64,000 nt of DNA from Labia minor (GCA_963082975.1 OY720345.1:17572491-17636490), one strand, 5' to 3'; counted from the first letter of the stretch, positions 1 through 11,716 are shown. Notes: generated from the letters alone by a model not told the origin. Translations and numbers: made by a program.

Positions 1-537
1 TTGAATTTCAGAAACAAATCTATTAACACAATTAAAAATATTTAAATCTCTTTATTTATTTTTTGTTCGAATTTCTTATAAGAATTCAATGAACGTAGAC
101 TTAATCTAAAAATTGCAATCATTTACAAAATGGTAAGTTACCATTTAGTTTTAATTAAGTTAATATTAAAAAAAAAATTATGTCAATAAAAATTTAATTT
201 TATAAAATGTCATTTTATATCATTTTACTGAAATTTTTAATTAAAATCTTGGAAAAGAAATAAACTTAAATATTTTCTTTAGATTTGAATTAAGATCTCA
301 TTAATTCAATTTTATTAAAAGTTAAATGAAAATTATTTAAACATTAAAAAAAAAATGATAAATAATTCATTAATAATTTCCCTTCTTCTTCTGACCTCTT
401 CAAATATTACGTATTCCTAGAAATGAAAAATTTAAAAGAAATCTAATTGTATAAACTTACTTAATCTACAAAGTGATGTAGAGGGATGTTTATTCTCCGA
501 TGAGGTAATTTCGATTTTACAACAAAAACTCCTTACA
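1..537. other. AT-rich stretch without recognised gene
   Basis: No open frame of useful length, splice-site pair or familiar repeat was recognised on either strand. The stretch is short A and T runs with scattered unique sequence, ending at the target duplication of the first hAT-type MITE. Confidence 0.5.
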
Positions 538-545
538 CTTTATAA

Positions 546-1019
546 CAGTGTTTCCCAAATTTATGTCTCATTCAAGTCCTTCTAAAATTCTTATGCCCTC
601 CATTGTAACTTAATTTTTAATATTAAAAAATTGAATTGTTCAATTAAGAAACTTATATGTTTGATATGTTTTAGAAAGAAATCACTAGAAAATTGTTAAC
701 GAAACACAGTAAATAAATTTTTAATACATAAAATGAAAATCTAAAATTAAAATTCGAATTAATTTTAATAAATATTTTTCTATAATAATTTAAAATTTTT
801 ATTTAGTGAGATCCTTGCGCTTGATACTTACTGCACAGATCTGATTTTAGGTTCCAATTTATTTGATCCCCGTTCTGTTATATCCAGACGATTACTTGTT
901 ATTACCAGTAAATCGTTTACAGCCCTTTAAATGGCCCAGAGCAAAAGGGTTAATCTTGTATAGAGTCCATTTTCGAATTGCCCCCCTGAGGGGCGTGGGT
1001 CCCACGTTGGGAAACACTG
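546..1019. mobile_element. hAT-type MITE (CAGTGTTTCCCAA ends)
   Basis: The ends form an inverted repeat: CAGTGTTTCCCAA on the left and TTGGGAAACACTG on the right. The 8 bases outside each end are CTTTATAA (538-545) and CTCCATAA (1020-1027), a slightly decayed 8-bp target duplication as expected for hAT elements. The interior has no transposase frame, so this is a non-autonomous copy. A shorter relative lies at 61587-61765. Confidence 0.75.
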
Positions 1020-1027
1020 CTCCATAA

Positions 1028-1422
1028 CAGTGATGGCGAACCTATGAACCGTGGGTCAAACACTGACCCAAGCTTTTTAACTGTCCTACACTTTGATTTT
1101 TAGAAATTTTTAAATTTTTTCAATGTGGTTCTAAAAAAAAGGTAAGATAATTTTGTGGCCAAACTTGAACGTTTTCAATTTTTTTTTAAATTTTTTTCAA
1201 TATGGTTCTTAAAAAAAAAAGGTCAAATGATTTGGTGATGCTCTGAAAGGTTGAGAAACACTGATATACCTATTAATTATTTATAAATATTTATACAAAA
1301 TATATATTGTATGTGATTTTCTTTATTCCCTTTTCAATTAAATACTTAGTGACCCACGAACTAGATCTAAAAAAATAATGATCAAAATACGACCCACTTC
1401 TCAAAAAGGTTCGCCATCACTG
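1028..1422. mobile_element. hAT-type MITE (CAGTGATGGCGAACC ends)
   Basis: Terminal inverted repeats read CAGTGATGGCGAACCT and AGGTTCGCCATCACTG. Flanking 8-mers are CTCCATAA (1020-1027) and CTCTATAA (1423-1430). The left flank is also the right flank of the preceding MITE, so the two elements share one target. No coding capacity is visible. Confidence 0.75.
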
Positions 1423-1497
1423 CTCTATAACATAATTTTATTTTTTACTAGTTTGTTAAAAACGGGACAAAATTGACATTTTCATTAAATTAAAAAA

Positions 1498-2763
1498 AAC
1501 AATACCTCCCTTACTATCGTCGGTCGGTAAAAAAAGTACTGTCCCGTTCTAAAAGGTATATAAAATACAAATTTATTTTTATTTAAAACTGATTTAACAA
1601 ATGTTATCATGGAGAAAAAAATTATAAAGATGTCAAATTGCTATTATTATATTAATTATCATTATTTCTACTTTTGATAATATATTTATTAATTAGTTAC
1701 AATAAAATGCATATTTGCATTCTGTTAAGTATGTGAAACATCTTTGATTGTCATAAAAATGAAATTATATTCAAATGAAGATAATTTTTCCTAAAGTAGT
1801 ATGTTAATTGTAAAGATGAATAATTTATAAGTTGTGACTCAAAGGCAACTCTTATACTGCCATACTTATTGAGATAGCAATAGTGTACAAATTAAAACAG
1901 AATACCTTGTATATATATATATATTGATATATATATATATATTTCCATTGCTAATTGAGGATTAAGAAATTAAATGAGGTTTTGTAATATTAGATCTGAT
2001 ATGTCTTTGTATTAACAATTTATATCAAAGTCATTTTTATACACATTACATATACATTGAAAATGGGATAATATCTGCCATACCCTAATTACGTGATTCC
2101 CTGTAAATAAGCTCTTTTAAAATCATTCGGATTCATTGTGCTTCAAATGATACTTTAAATTCACGTGAATCTGATAAACTATTTTCTTTGAGATTTATTA
2201 TTAGTTATATTGTTTTGTTATATACTGTTAATTTTATATCTATTAACTTAGGATTAAGGAAAGTTTAGTAAGAATAACATTAACAAAAATATTTTACGTT
2301 TGCTTTTGATATATATTTACCGCATTTTGTACAGTGCTGAATTTCTGCATGTTCCTATTGGCCCTGACATCCTAGGGGGCCCCGGTGGTGGTATCTTTAC
2401 ATAAGCTTAAAAGCCTGCTTTATCAAAAATTCTGTTTATTAAAGTCGATTAAATATTATTTGTTCTGTACTAGTGCATTTAATTTTGTAAATAACTTCGA
2501 AATCGCGGGGGCCCTAATTTTAAGTCCCATTTTTTTTTTAAATAGTTAAAAAAAGAATTTAATTTGATATTTCTTATAAATGATTTATTTTATATATATG
2601 GGTTAGTCTAAATATATATTTTTTTCTATTTTAGTATTTATACATTATTTAAATATATTTAAATGATTCTTAGAATTTTTTGAAAAGTAAATTTTAAAAA
2701 TTGGCCTTTTTACAAATACCCCTATAATTTTTACCGACCGACGATAGTAAGGGAGGTATTGTT
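1498..2763. repeat. Segment bounded by inverted family A ends
   Basis: The boundaries are a near-perfect inverted pair of about 33 bp (1498-1530 and 2731-2763) built on TATCGTCGGTCGGTAAA and its complement. Both match the 5' end of family A elements found elsewhere in the window, pointing outward. The interior shares nothing obvious with family A. It contains (TA)n runs near 1910-1945 and a GC-rich inverted pair (TAGGGGGCCC near 2373, GGGGGCCCTA near 2506) that may be a further small insertion. No gene is seen. Confidence 0.55.
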
Positions 2764-3764
2764 AAATTAATATTTAAATATCTTTGTATTAACTTTTTAT
2801 GCAGTAAAATAAAATAAATAATTATTTATAATTTTTTTTATCTATAAAAAATTATTATATTAAATTTCAATAGTCCTTAAATAACTTAAATAATATTATT
2901 GAATAAATTAAATACATAAAAAATAATTTATGCTATTGCTATCTTTATTTATTATTAAGTAATCAATATTTTTATTTTATTTTATTGACTTTTTCATATT
3001 TATTTGAATTTTGAAACTTTTTAATTCTATCTGAACTTGGTAAGGTTCGATCCCTCAGCCTCAATTCCCACAGACAGAATTATAACCACCGGTCTCCCTC
3101 CTTATTTATACTATAGAAAAATAATAAATTAAAGGATAGTGGCATAAATTAAAAAAAAGACTTTATATATCAAATATATTTAATTTTATTTCATATATAA
3201 ATTGAACAATTCATTTAAAAAACTAAACAAGCAAAAAGAAACAAATTAGCCATGCAATAATACAATAGTAGAAAATATGCATTTTAAAATAAATGAAAAA
3301 CATGCCTATATAGTGAGTTGAATATTAATGGTCGGTGAAAATCAAGTAGTGAAATAAGTAAGGGAATGTCATTTATTAGAATGTATTAAGTATTCAATTC
3401 TTTGCAATCAGATGAGACTAGTTTAAAATCAATTACAATCAACTATTATATGTATATATATATATATATTAATATGTCTTTTGTTTCCTGTTTTATCTAT
3501 TTTCATTTTGTAATTAAATTAATGTTAAAATTTCAATTCTATTTTAAGTCTCATAAGAAATATTAAATGAATTTCTTTCTCAACACGAAGTTTTAGTACT
3601 CATTTCAATCAATTTTTAATTATTTGAATTAATTTTTCATTAATTAAATTTATAGGAATATAAATTATTAAACTAAATACATTTTTGGGAATGTACTATA
3701 AAGGGTGTAGGGATGTTAAAAACTGTCCTCATAATTCAAAATTCAGCAAGACTTAGAAAATTGT
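2764..3764. other. AT-rich intergenic stretch with B-box-like motif
   Basis: No coding frame was recognised. At 3044-3053 the plus strand reads GGTTCGATCC, an exact RNA polymerase III B-box match, followed by a C-rich tract. There is no convincing A box upstream, so it is at most a truncated tRNA-derived repeat. Confidence 0.4.
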
Positions 3765-3772
3765 ATTAGAAG

Positions 3773-4025
3773 CAGTGGTGTATAGGGAGGGGAACGACGT
3801 TCCCTTACCTTTTTTCAGAATCGGAACGCGCTCGAGTACTTTGTCATGTCCCAACTCCCACTTAAATCTAGTGTTAAAATTTCTTTTTTGTGTTTGTTAA
3901 TATTTTGTATAGTAAGAATAAACAAAAATAAAAACTTATATGGAAAAAAATAGTTTGCTGAAAATAGGACTTTTTTTGCTCCCACTATGCGTTCCCTTAC
4001 TTCTTATTTTACCAATACATCACTA
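3773..4025. mobile_element. hAT-type MITE with perfect 8-bp TSD
   Basis: The left end begins CAGTGGTGTA and the right end finishes TACATCACTA, an inverted pair with one mismatch at the last base. It is flanked by identical 8-mers ATTAGAAG at 3765-3772 and 4026-4033, a perfect target duplication. At 253 bp there is no coding capacity. Confidence 0.8.
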
Positions 4026-4033
4026 ATTAGAAG

Positions 4034-5449
4034 GAAAATAATAATTAATAATAAAGATGGTATATATATTATATATATAATTAAAAACATTTTAATTTGG
4101 TTTAGCTAATAATCAACCTCTTTTCTTGTTCTTATAAAGACCCATAAGTTTTAAATATTTAATCATTCATTTTTAAGAAAAATAAAATAAAAATTATCAA
4201 ACATAAATTGTCCAATGGGGATAGAAATAGTTTATTTAATAAAAAATAAAAATGATTTATATTCAATATATATCTTATGTGCCCTAAAAGTAAAAGTAGA
4301 CTTTCTGAATTTTATGTTCTATTAAAAGAGGACAACATATTTATAGTTAAAATTCTTATACTGCGATAAATAAATTGATTATTTAGGTCAAATGATTTGA
4401 TTGAAATATGGAAAATTATTATTTCAACAAACTATTTTTATATATATATAAATTAATATTAAATATATCTTTCATTACAAAATTTCTAATGTAAAGACTG
4501 CATCTGTCGTTAAGTCATGTGATATATCCATCCTATTCCCTTTCTTTTCTATTTTCGAATTATATTATGGCCTTTCATGAAAAAACATTTTTATTTAGTC
4601 TCACGATTGAAATAACTTAAATATAAAATGATTAAATTTAATATTGAAACTTTTGTATTGCACTGCCTGCAATGGTTTCAAAAGAAAAACTATTATTAAT
4701 CAAAATTATTATTTTTTAAAAAAAAGAAGTATAATAGATTATTTGTTAATAAATAAAAATATTCATTTTTAAATAATAATAAATTAAATTTGCCTCTTGA
4801 TCTGTAATTTATATTAATTTAATACCTATAAATAATCAATTAGATGGATAATGATGTAATTTTTAACAAATTTTTAAATCAGCCTAAAATGAAAAATTTA
4901 GGTCGTAAAATTCCAATTGCCAATATTTTGGAACGGGCGAATAAAAAATTTAGAAATATTTTTTTAAATTAAATACTTTATGGGTATAAACATTTTTGTT
5001 TTTATTAAGATAACTTCTTGTAATTAATTAAATTATTTATTAATTAATACGGCTTTAGTTATATGTTTATATTTCATGCATACTTGTTTTAATTAATGCA
5101 ATGATTTATTATTAATTATTTACAGGAAATGATCATGCAATATATTAATTTGCTAATATCTCAAAATTAAAAAAAAAATATTTGAAATTGAAATAAAGTG
5201 ATATTTATGAAAAATTGAATTAATTCTATTACTCACGATTCCTATTATTTTCAATATAGATAAAAAACGGACAAAAATATTAATGATACAATTTAATAAA
5301 TTTTCAAAATATTAAAATTAATAATATAAGGAACATTTAAAAAAAAATCAAAACATTTTCATTCTAAAAAATTAAATAAAATTTTTCACCTTTTAAAGGA
5401 TGCCTTTTTTTAAAATATTTTACGTACCTTGAGAAGATAGCTATGAACG
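4034..5449. other. AT-rich stretch, nothing recognised
   Basis: Only AT-rich sequence with short (TA)n tracts is visible. It lies beyond the GGA-rich flank of the SRSF1-like gene and could hold its distal 3' end, but no boundary can be read. Confidence 0.45.
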
Positions 5450-7769
5450 CTGTTTCTTCCCTCATTTAAGAAATAATATTAATTTACTAAATTTTTAAAT
5501 AAAAAAGTTATATATCCATTCCTTCCCTGGTAAAATCCTCGGTCGAATACACAAAGAAAATAAATAATAATAAAAGTCCTAAAAAAATCACTATCCTTGT
5601 CCATTTAAAATGATCCTTTCCAATCCTTCCTAATGTCCAGTCCAGTCCAAAAAGATCCATGTCCATTTTAAAAAGTCCAGAAAAGTCCTGAGAGATAGAA
5701 AGATCCTTGTTTCCCTTGGTTGTTGAGAAAAAGTTATATTTGGTTTCTAAGAATTTCGAGATAAAATTATGAAAGAATCCCTCAAAGTTTTTGTCCAAAA
5801 TCCATATGGTGAAATCCTGTCCTATATTAGGAATCCAAGTTTGTAATATCCTAAGAAATCCAGATCCAGATGTATCCTTTGTATCCCCATAGAATGGATA
5901 TTTCCTATCATGAGACTAAATATGTTTTCCTTTTTTTAAAGAGTTAGTTCCTTTTGTATTGAGTACCCTAAATCCAGATGCTCCTCAAAAATATATTAAA
6001 TTCCTTTTTGTCCTTTTTGTCATTAAAAATAATTTAAAAAAAAAATTAAATAAATAAATAAATAATGATCAAAATGAGTAATTATTAAAAAAAACTCAAA
6101 AAAAAAATTCACTATTGTTAAAGGTTTGATTGATATTTATTTTTGAGATTGGCATATATCTATTAATATTATATAAGAAAATCAATGTAGATTATAGAAG
6201 TATAGTATAGAAATTCCTCCATGTAGATATCCTTATCTCAAAGATAAAGTAAAGGTCAGAATCCAGTTCCATGTTTGTCCTTTTTTGGTTTTTCTCATAA
6301 TGAAATAATAAAATCCAATGTTGTTGAATAAGCTCCCTGTCCTTGATACGAGCGAATCCTGGGTTATAAAATCTAAATTGCAATTTATAACAGATTCATT
6401 TTATTTAAATTCTTGTTACGATATTTCCAGTAATAATGTTAATGAAATATAATTTGATATTAATGAATCCAAAATTGAAAAATGAATACATCTATATATT
6501 TATATATATATATAATAAATTATATAGATGAATACATTTGTCAATGATGTATGGTGAAGGTGAAAAAAAAATTGAAACACTAAAACCATTATTTCATGAT
6601 TCCTATTAAAAGAAATATCCTATGATATCCAGAAGATCCTTATAAAATATAAAATAAAGTCTTGATTCCTCTTATTATATATTTTAATAATCCAAGTTTC
6701 CATGACTTAAATATTTTAAAAATTTATTCATTTTTAAAGATACGAGGAAAAATTCCATGATATGTAATATTTTAATTAAAACAATCAAATTATATATTCA
6801 TCTGAAGAAATATCATAATCCACACATCATGAAAAATCCAAAGAATCATCCAAATTCTTCTATAATTGAGAAATATGGGTCTTGTTTTAATAAATTCCGA
6901 AGTTTTTTCAATTCCATCAAGTTGTTTTCACAACTTTAATATGTCAAAAAGACTTGAGTAAAAATGATTTAGAAACAATAAAAAAATTAAAATCATTATT
7001 ATTATAAATATTAAAGGTCTTAGGCAAAATTTAGACTTGGAAAAATATATATGGGAAATTTATTTTTATAAAAAAATAAACTGCATTTATATTTCATTTA
7101 CAAATAAGGAAATGTATATTAATATCTAAGCAAGCTATTTCCTAAACTAATCTAAATTGCAATTTATATAAAGTACAATTTTAATGATTTTGTTTTTATG
7201 ATTCGCTCGGTTATTAAATTTTTGAGAAAAAAAAATGTTAGGATCAAAGATACTGACCTACTTAAAACTATAGCATTTTTGAAAAAATTACAAATTGTTA
7301 TAAAGGAATGTAAATTCTTTAACTATATTTAAGAAAATGTTTAAAAATTGTTTATAATAAATTCTAAAAATATTTACTCTTCCAAACCATGTTATTGCAT
7401 TCAAAGGTGCTATTTGCTACCCAAAAATTATAACAACAACATAAGAATAATTGAATCGAAGGTGGGGGTGGGGGAAAATGATAAAAAAAATAAAAATATA
7501 AATTGTCAATGTGTTGTTGTTATTTATGTTGACTTATCTTGGGTAAATATCTTGATGAAATTAAATTTTTGATTGTAATTTGTTCATCGAATCCAAAATC
7601 CATTTGGGAGGTAATTTTCTTCACAAATTGTTTTAATCCATTTAATTCCAAATAAGATATGAAATATTTTATTTAAGCAAAATGCATTCCCATCCTTTTC
7701 TAAGTTGTTATTATTATGGAATAATGTAAAATGGATTTCCATCTTCCATTTCATTTTTTTTAAGCATGA
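5450..7769 (-). promoter_or_regulatory. GGA-rich 3' flank / probable long 3' UTR of SRSF1-like gene
   Basis: This lies directly downstream of the SRSF1-like stop codon on the same strand. On the SRSF1-sense (minus) strand the trinucleotide GGA recurs throughout. Between about 5510 and 5930 I count by eye roughly thirty GGA (TCC on plus) against two or three on the opposite strand, in sequence otherwise near 30% GC. Further GGA clusters lie at 5940-6365, 6430-6920 and 7585-7760. Short open frames here have no domain features. Known biology: the SRSF1 pseudo-RRM recognises GGA, and mammalian SRSF1 represses itself through its own transcript's 3' region. Inference: this is the 3' UTR (possibly with 3' UTR introns) carrying an autoregulatory SRSF1-binding array. 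Confidence 0.5.
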
Positions 7770-10073
7770 TTAGTTATAGCTGCTTCGTGAACGCGATCTA
7801 GATCGCGAATGTGAATAACTTCTTCGTACTGGTGAATAGGTGGGACTGCCACGTCTTCTTGGGGAATATGACCGCGATCTGCTTCGGCCTCCACCGCCTC
7901 CACCACCGCCGCCGCCGCCGCCACCACCACCTCCTGTCATATAATCTTCTTTCACGCGAATATATGAAACTTCACCCTAAAAGAATGATAATAATTAAAA
8001 AAAAAATCAAATTGATATTTTAATTGTATATTAATATTATATACCTCGTGTGATCTAAATCTTGAATCATCCAACTTTTTAACAGCATATTTCATATCTT
8101 CGTAACGTAAAAACTCGACTACACCAGTTCCGTCTTTGAAGACGTCAGCAAAACATACATCTCCTGCTTCACGCATATGATCCTTAAGATCTTGCCAGGA
8201 GCCGCTGGGAGGTAAACCTTAATTAAACAGATAAAGTTTTGTTTAAAATAATTATTGGTAATTATATTGAATGGTCATCCAGTCATGGATTGAGATAAAA
8301 CTTTACCAATGGGTTCCCTTTTACCGATCGACGATATTAGTAAGGGAGGTATTGTTTTCACACCAAATTTCACATATGGAGATTTTTACATATCTCCACG
8401 AATCATCCATTTTCTTAACCGAAAAAAGTATTTTTAGCATGTCTGTCCGTCCGTCCGTATAGATGTGTACAGCTTGAACGGTTCAACGGATTTTGATGAA
8501 ATTTCGTGTATTTACTTAATACATCAGTATGATGAATTGATCAACTTTTGGTGTATATGTGGAAACCGGAAGTGGTAGTATTACCGATCGACGATAGGGA
8601 AGGGAAGGGTTATATTCACATGAGATTTTTTACATATCTCCATGAATCATGCCCTTTGTATTGGTTTTTTCCTCGGGAAAATCATCATGTTTTTTCTTAA
8701 TTTAAAATTATATGACGTCATCCAGCTCTTCATGACGTCACAACCAGCTCTTACTTATATATTTTAAATAAAATAAAATTAAAAATATTTATGTTATATC
8801 CATATCTGTTTTTTATTGCATCAATAGAGACATTTAAATTATTTGAAATTGTTTCTGTAGCTGGAAATTAATTTATTTCAAACTGTCGGTCTGTTCTGCG
8901 CCTGGCCACAACACAAGGTCAACTTATTTAATTCCAAATAAACTTTTCTTATTCAATTTTTGCGAGTCGCTTCTAGTTTACGAGATAAAAAGGATTAAAG
9001 TTTTCATATAAATCCATTGATATTCTATTTAGCTACCATGTTTTATTAATTTGACCATCAGAGAGCTCGAATAATTTTCGGGTTTTTTTTTCAGTTCGAT
9101 TTAGATATAGAAAAATTAATTAATTAAATAATTTCCCTATATCCAATCTGGGTAATCTGTTTAATCCTTTTTATTTCGCGAAAATTGCATAAGAAAAATG
9201 TATTTCGAGTTAAAAAAGAAACCCAGTGGTAAAGTTTTATCCAAATCCATGACTGGATGACCATTCAATATAAAACCATTTTTTTAAAAAGATAGAATGG
9301 AAAATGTATTTATACCTGTAACTAAAACTCGATATTGACTTCTACGTGCTGGAGGTCCCCGCCCTCGCATTCCGCGATCCCCCATTCCTCCTGGACCACC
9401 GCCTCCTCCGCCTCCCATGGATCCTCGAGGTCCACCTCCACCAACACCCCCACCCCCACCCCCGCCACCTCGAAAACCAGCAGGTCCCCCACCGCGTGGA
9501 AATTCAACACGAAGTCGATAGCCATCATAGTCGTATCCGTCACGGGCGTGAACAGCGTCTTCAGCATCCCTGGAAAGAATGACATTTCAAATTTTTGATA
9601 AAATGATGAATAAATTATTTTTTTTTCCTATAATTTCATATTACATTATTCCATTGAGAAAAATAACTAATAAAATAAATAAAATATTTCATTATAGTAT
9701 TAATAATTTAACAAGTATAATGTGAAATTAATAATAATAAAATTTATAAATATTTTTATTTATTTATATAAGTTATTCCAATAAATCATTAAAAACATTT
9801 AAATTCATTGATTTATTAAAAAAAATATGGTTAAATTGAACAAATTAAAAAATAATTTTAATAATAATAATAATAATATATATATATATATATAAATATA
9901 TATAACCTGGGATCCTCAAATTCGACGAATGCAAATGGTGGTCCTCTGCGATTTTTTAAATCAACGAATGACACTTTTCCAAATTTATAAAATAAATCTT
10001 GAATGTCCTTGCTACGAATATCAGGAGGCAAATTTCCGACGTAGATACGACATTCATTTCGTCCATATGACAT
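7770..10073 (-). CDS. SRSF1: SRSF1/SF2-type serine/arginine-rich splicing factor (4 coding exons)
   Basis: Nuclear SR protein of constitutive and alternative splicing that binds exonic enhancers and helps recruit U1 and U2 components. Coding exons (minus): 9907-10073, 9316-9569, 8045-8217 and 7770-7976, all GT/AG and frame-consistent, giving 266 aa against 248 for human SRSF1. RRM1 (about 8-80) shows RNP2 RIYVGNL and an RNP1-like [10 protein letters not shown] Gly/Arg-rich linker (81-132) follows. RRM2 (about 134-208) is the pseudo-RRM with the diagnostic [10 protein letters not shown] (147-156). Sixteen consecutive glycines (213-228) separate RRM2 from a short RS domain (229-266) with RSRSRS and SPRRR. 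The ATG at 10073 follows a spliced leader and starts directly at the RRM1 N-terminus. Oddities are the poly-Gly tract, the short RS tail, and intron 2 (8218-9315) filled by nested repeats. SRSF9-like paralogues share the motif, but length and layout favour SRSF1. Confidence 0.95.
8263..9272. mobile_element. Family D foldback element in SRSF1 intron 2 (copy D1)
   Basis: Long inverted arms start at TATATTGAATGGTCATCC (left) and its complement (right, ending 9272). They continue through the family D core, which includes TTTACGAGATAAAA and ATTGATATTCTATTTAGCTACC. The copy is interrupted by a family A element at 8323-8927; removing it rejoins D core sequence. No coding capacity. The whole structure sits inside the intron and leaves the splice sites intact. 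Confidence 0.7.
8323..8927 (+). mobile_element. Family A element nested in D1 (copy A1)
   Basis: The 5' end reads ACCGATCGACGAT, followed by the conserved block with GTCCGTCCGTCCGTATAG and GGAAACCGGAAGTGG. A second partial 5' end (near 8583) lies inside. The 3' end contains CTGTCGGTCTG and GCCTGGCCAC. The site at about 8761-8775 (CTTATATATTTTAAATAAAA) is uninterrupted and serves as the empty counterpart of the Helitron insertion in copy A4. Confidence 0.7.
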
Positions 10074-10300
10074 ATCTTTTTATTTTGGATATCTCCTTAA
10101 ATTTAAAAACAAATAAATTAAATATATATAACTAATAAACAATAATAAGATACTTTTAAATAATAAATAAAATAAAAAATATTGAGGATATCTTACCTTA
10201 CTTATTGAGATAAAACAAAATTGAGTTTCTTTTATTATCAACAAAATGGTGCCAAAAGAGAAGCCAAGCCAATTCCTAATTAAAAAAAAAATCATTAAAA
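10074..10300 (-). promoter_or_regulatory. 5' leader of SRSF1-like gene with leader intron
   Basis: On the minus strand a good donor (AAG|GTAAGATATC) ends a leader exon at 10197, and an acceptor (TTTAAATTTAAG) at 10096 joins it to the exon holding the ATG. The leader exon (upstream limit about 10260-10280) contains TTGGCTTCTCTTTTGGCACC, more balanced in composition than its surroundings. The transcription start is not directly visible. Confidence 0.5.
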
Positions 10301-10711
10301 TTAAACATATATCTATAAATATTAAATCAAATTTTAAATAATAAAATATATTATAACTATTATTATTTCTAAATAATTTAAATAATTCTATTTAAAATTA
10401 AATTATACAATTTTTAATTTATAAATGGCGGGTTATTTAAAAAAGATTACTAGAAATAGAAATCTCACTTACAATAAATAAATAAATATAATAAAATCTA
10501 TTAAAATTTAAATTAAAATAAAATATTTTCCGGTAGAATATTATATTTATATGATTAATTTAAAATTTAAAATAATAACCTGAGTCTAAAGAATATAAAT
10601 CCAAATCACTACTAATAAAATTTATTTATAAGGGAAAAATAAATTTATATATAAATATATATATATATAAAATTGATAAATATTTTAAAAGGAGATACAA
10701 CTTCTGTTATA
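10301..10711. other. AT-rich upstream region of SRSF1-like gene
   Basis: Very AT-rich sequence with (TA)n near 10650-10670. It presumably includes promoter DNA for the minus-strand SRSF1-like gene, but no core promoter motif stands out and no frame is recognised. Confidence 0.4.
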
Positions 10712-10920
10712 TTTGAGCAGGACCTGCTTTAGAGGGCGGCAAAACGGGCCACTGACCGCCCGCGGCGGCAAATCTAAAGGGCTTCATTTTGGTTATGTGA
10801 ATGTAATAAATTTTACGAATTTAGAGGCAGGATTTTATTGTGTTGCAGAGGCTGATTTTAGAGACTGTTACAATTTTGACATGCATGTATATACTTATGA
10901 TGTCTGAGTTGTAATGTAAG
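10712..10920. repeat. GC-rich repeat-like segment
   Basis: An abrupt GC-rich block (AGAGGGCGGCAAAACGGGCC, then a CCGCCCGCGGCGGC stretch) followed by a 64-codon open frame on the plus strand with no recognisable domain. The composition break suggests a transposon or retroelement remnant rather than a host gene; the family is not identified. Confidence 0.35.
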
Positions 10921-11128
10921 GTTTTAGTAAACTTGGAATATGATTTATGTTTTAAGTCATAAATTTCAGAATTATTTATAAATCTAAAACAATTATAGTT
11001 GTAGAATTAATTTATATTTATTATTTTTACGTTACATAAATTTTGATAACCAGGTATCCACATAATAAATAATATAAATTAATGATTAAGTTTATTTCTT
11101 TATTGTATAATTTTGTTTGTTTTTTTTT

Positions 11129-11515
11129 ACTATCTCGCCAGAGATAGTATTGCGATCACGAATATTTTCAATGTCGAGATTTTGATGTTTTTATACGTTT
11201 TGAAGCACCCTGAGTCATTTTCACTAACAATAAGGTTGAGAAATGTGTGTGTGTGTGTGTGTGTGGACAAGATTACGAAAAGACGGTTTGAGCTAGAATC
11301 ATGAAATTTGGTACACGGGCATTATTAAAAATTCGTAGTTTTCTATCAACTTTTGAGAAACCTAGCCGGAAGAGGGTCATTATTTACAACATTTTAATTT
11401 TTTTTCCTCTAAAGTGACCGTAAAAATAAAGATATATGTTTGATAATTTTTCACATGATTAAAAATTGTATAAAACTGCTATATATAGAATTTCAGCTTG
11501 ATTGAAAGTACCAGA
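11129..11515 (+). mobile_element. Family B element, 3'-truncated (B1)
   Basis: It begins with the hairpin ACTATCTCGCCAGAGATAGT and carries the family's (GT)n tract, then TTTGGTACACGGGCATTATT and AGTGACCGTAAAAATAAAGA. It stops after GCTTGATTGAAAGTACCAG without the usual 3' end. It lies just upstream of the small plus-strand gene's promoter. Confidence 0.75.
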
Positions 11516-11676
11516 AAAATATTTTTTTTTTTCAAATTTTTGTTTATTTTGAATTGAAAAGATTTACCTGAAAATTTTGCATATTCAAAGGGTCAAAACA
11601 AAAACTAATACAAAAGGTACCTGTATGACCCATTCAAATTGGATTCCATTATTGTATTCCTTTGTTAAAAAGGGAG

Positions 11677-11716
11677 TATATATACAGAAAATTTGTGTTA
11701 AGAATCATTCAGTTTT
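11677..11716 (+). promoter_or_regulatory. TATA box and arthropod-type initiator
   Basis: TATATATA begins at 11677. TCAGTT at 11709-11714 places the predicted +1 A at 11711, 34 bp from the TATA start, which is canonical spacing for an arthropod TATA/Inr promoter. It would give a 119-nt leader before the ATG at 11830. Confidence 0.55.

Noticed and set aside
5508..6383. 96- and 63-codon frames on minus downstream of SRSF1
   Set aside because: No domain, no splice context; best explained as chance frames in the GGA-rich 3' flank.
9322..9598. Overlapping open frames on both strands at SRSF1 exon 2, including proline/threonine-rich frames on plus
   Set aside because: They are shadows of the Gly-rich linker exon; only the minus frame continues through splice sites into RRM1 and RRM2.
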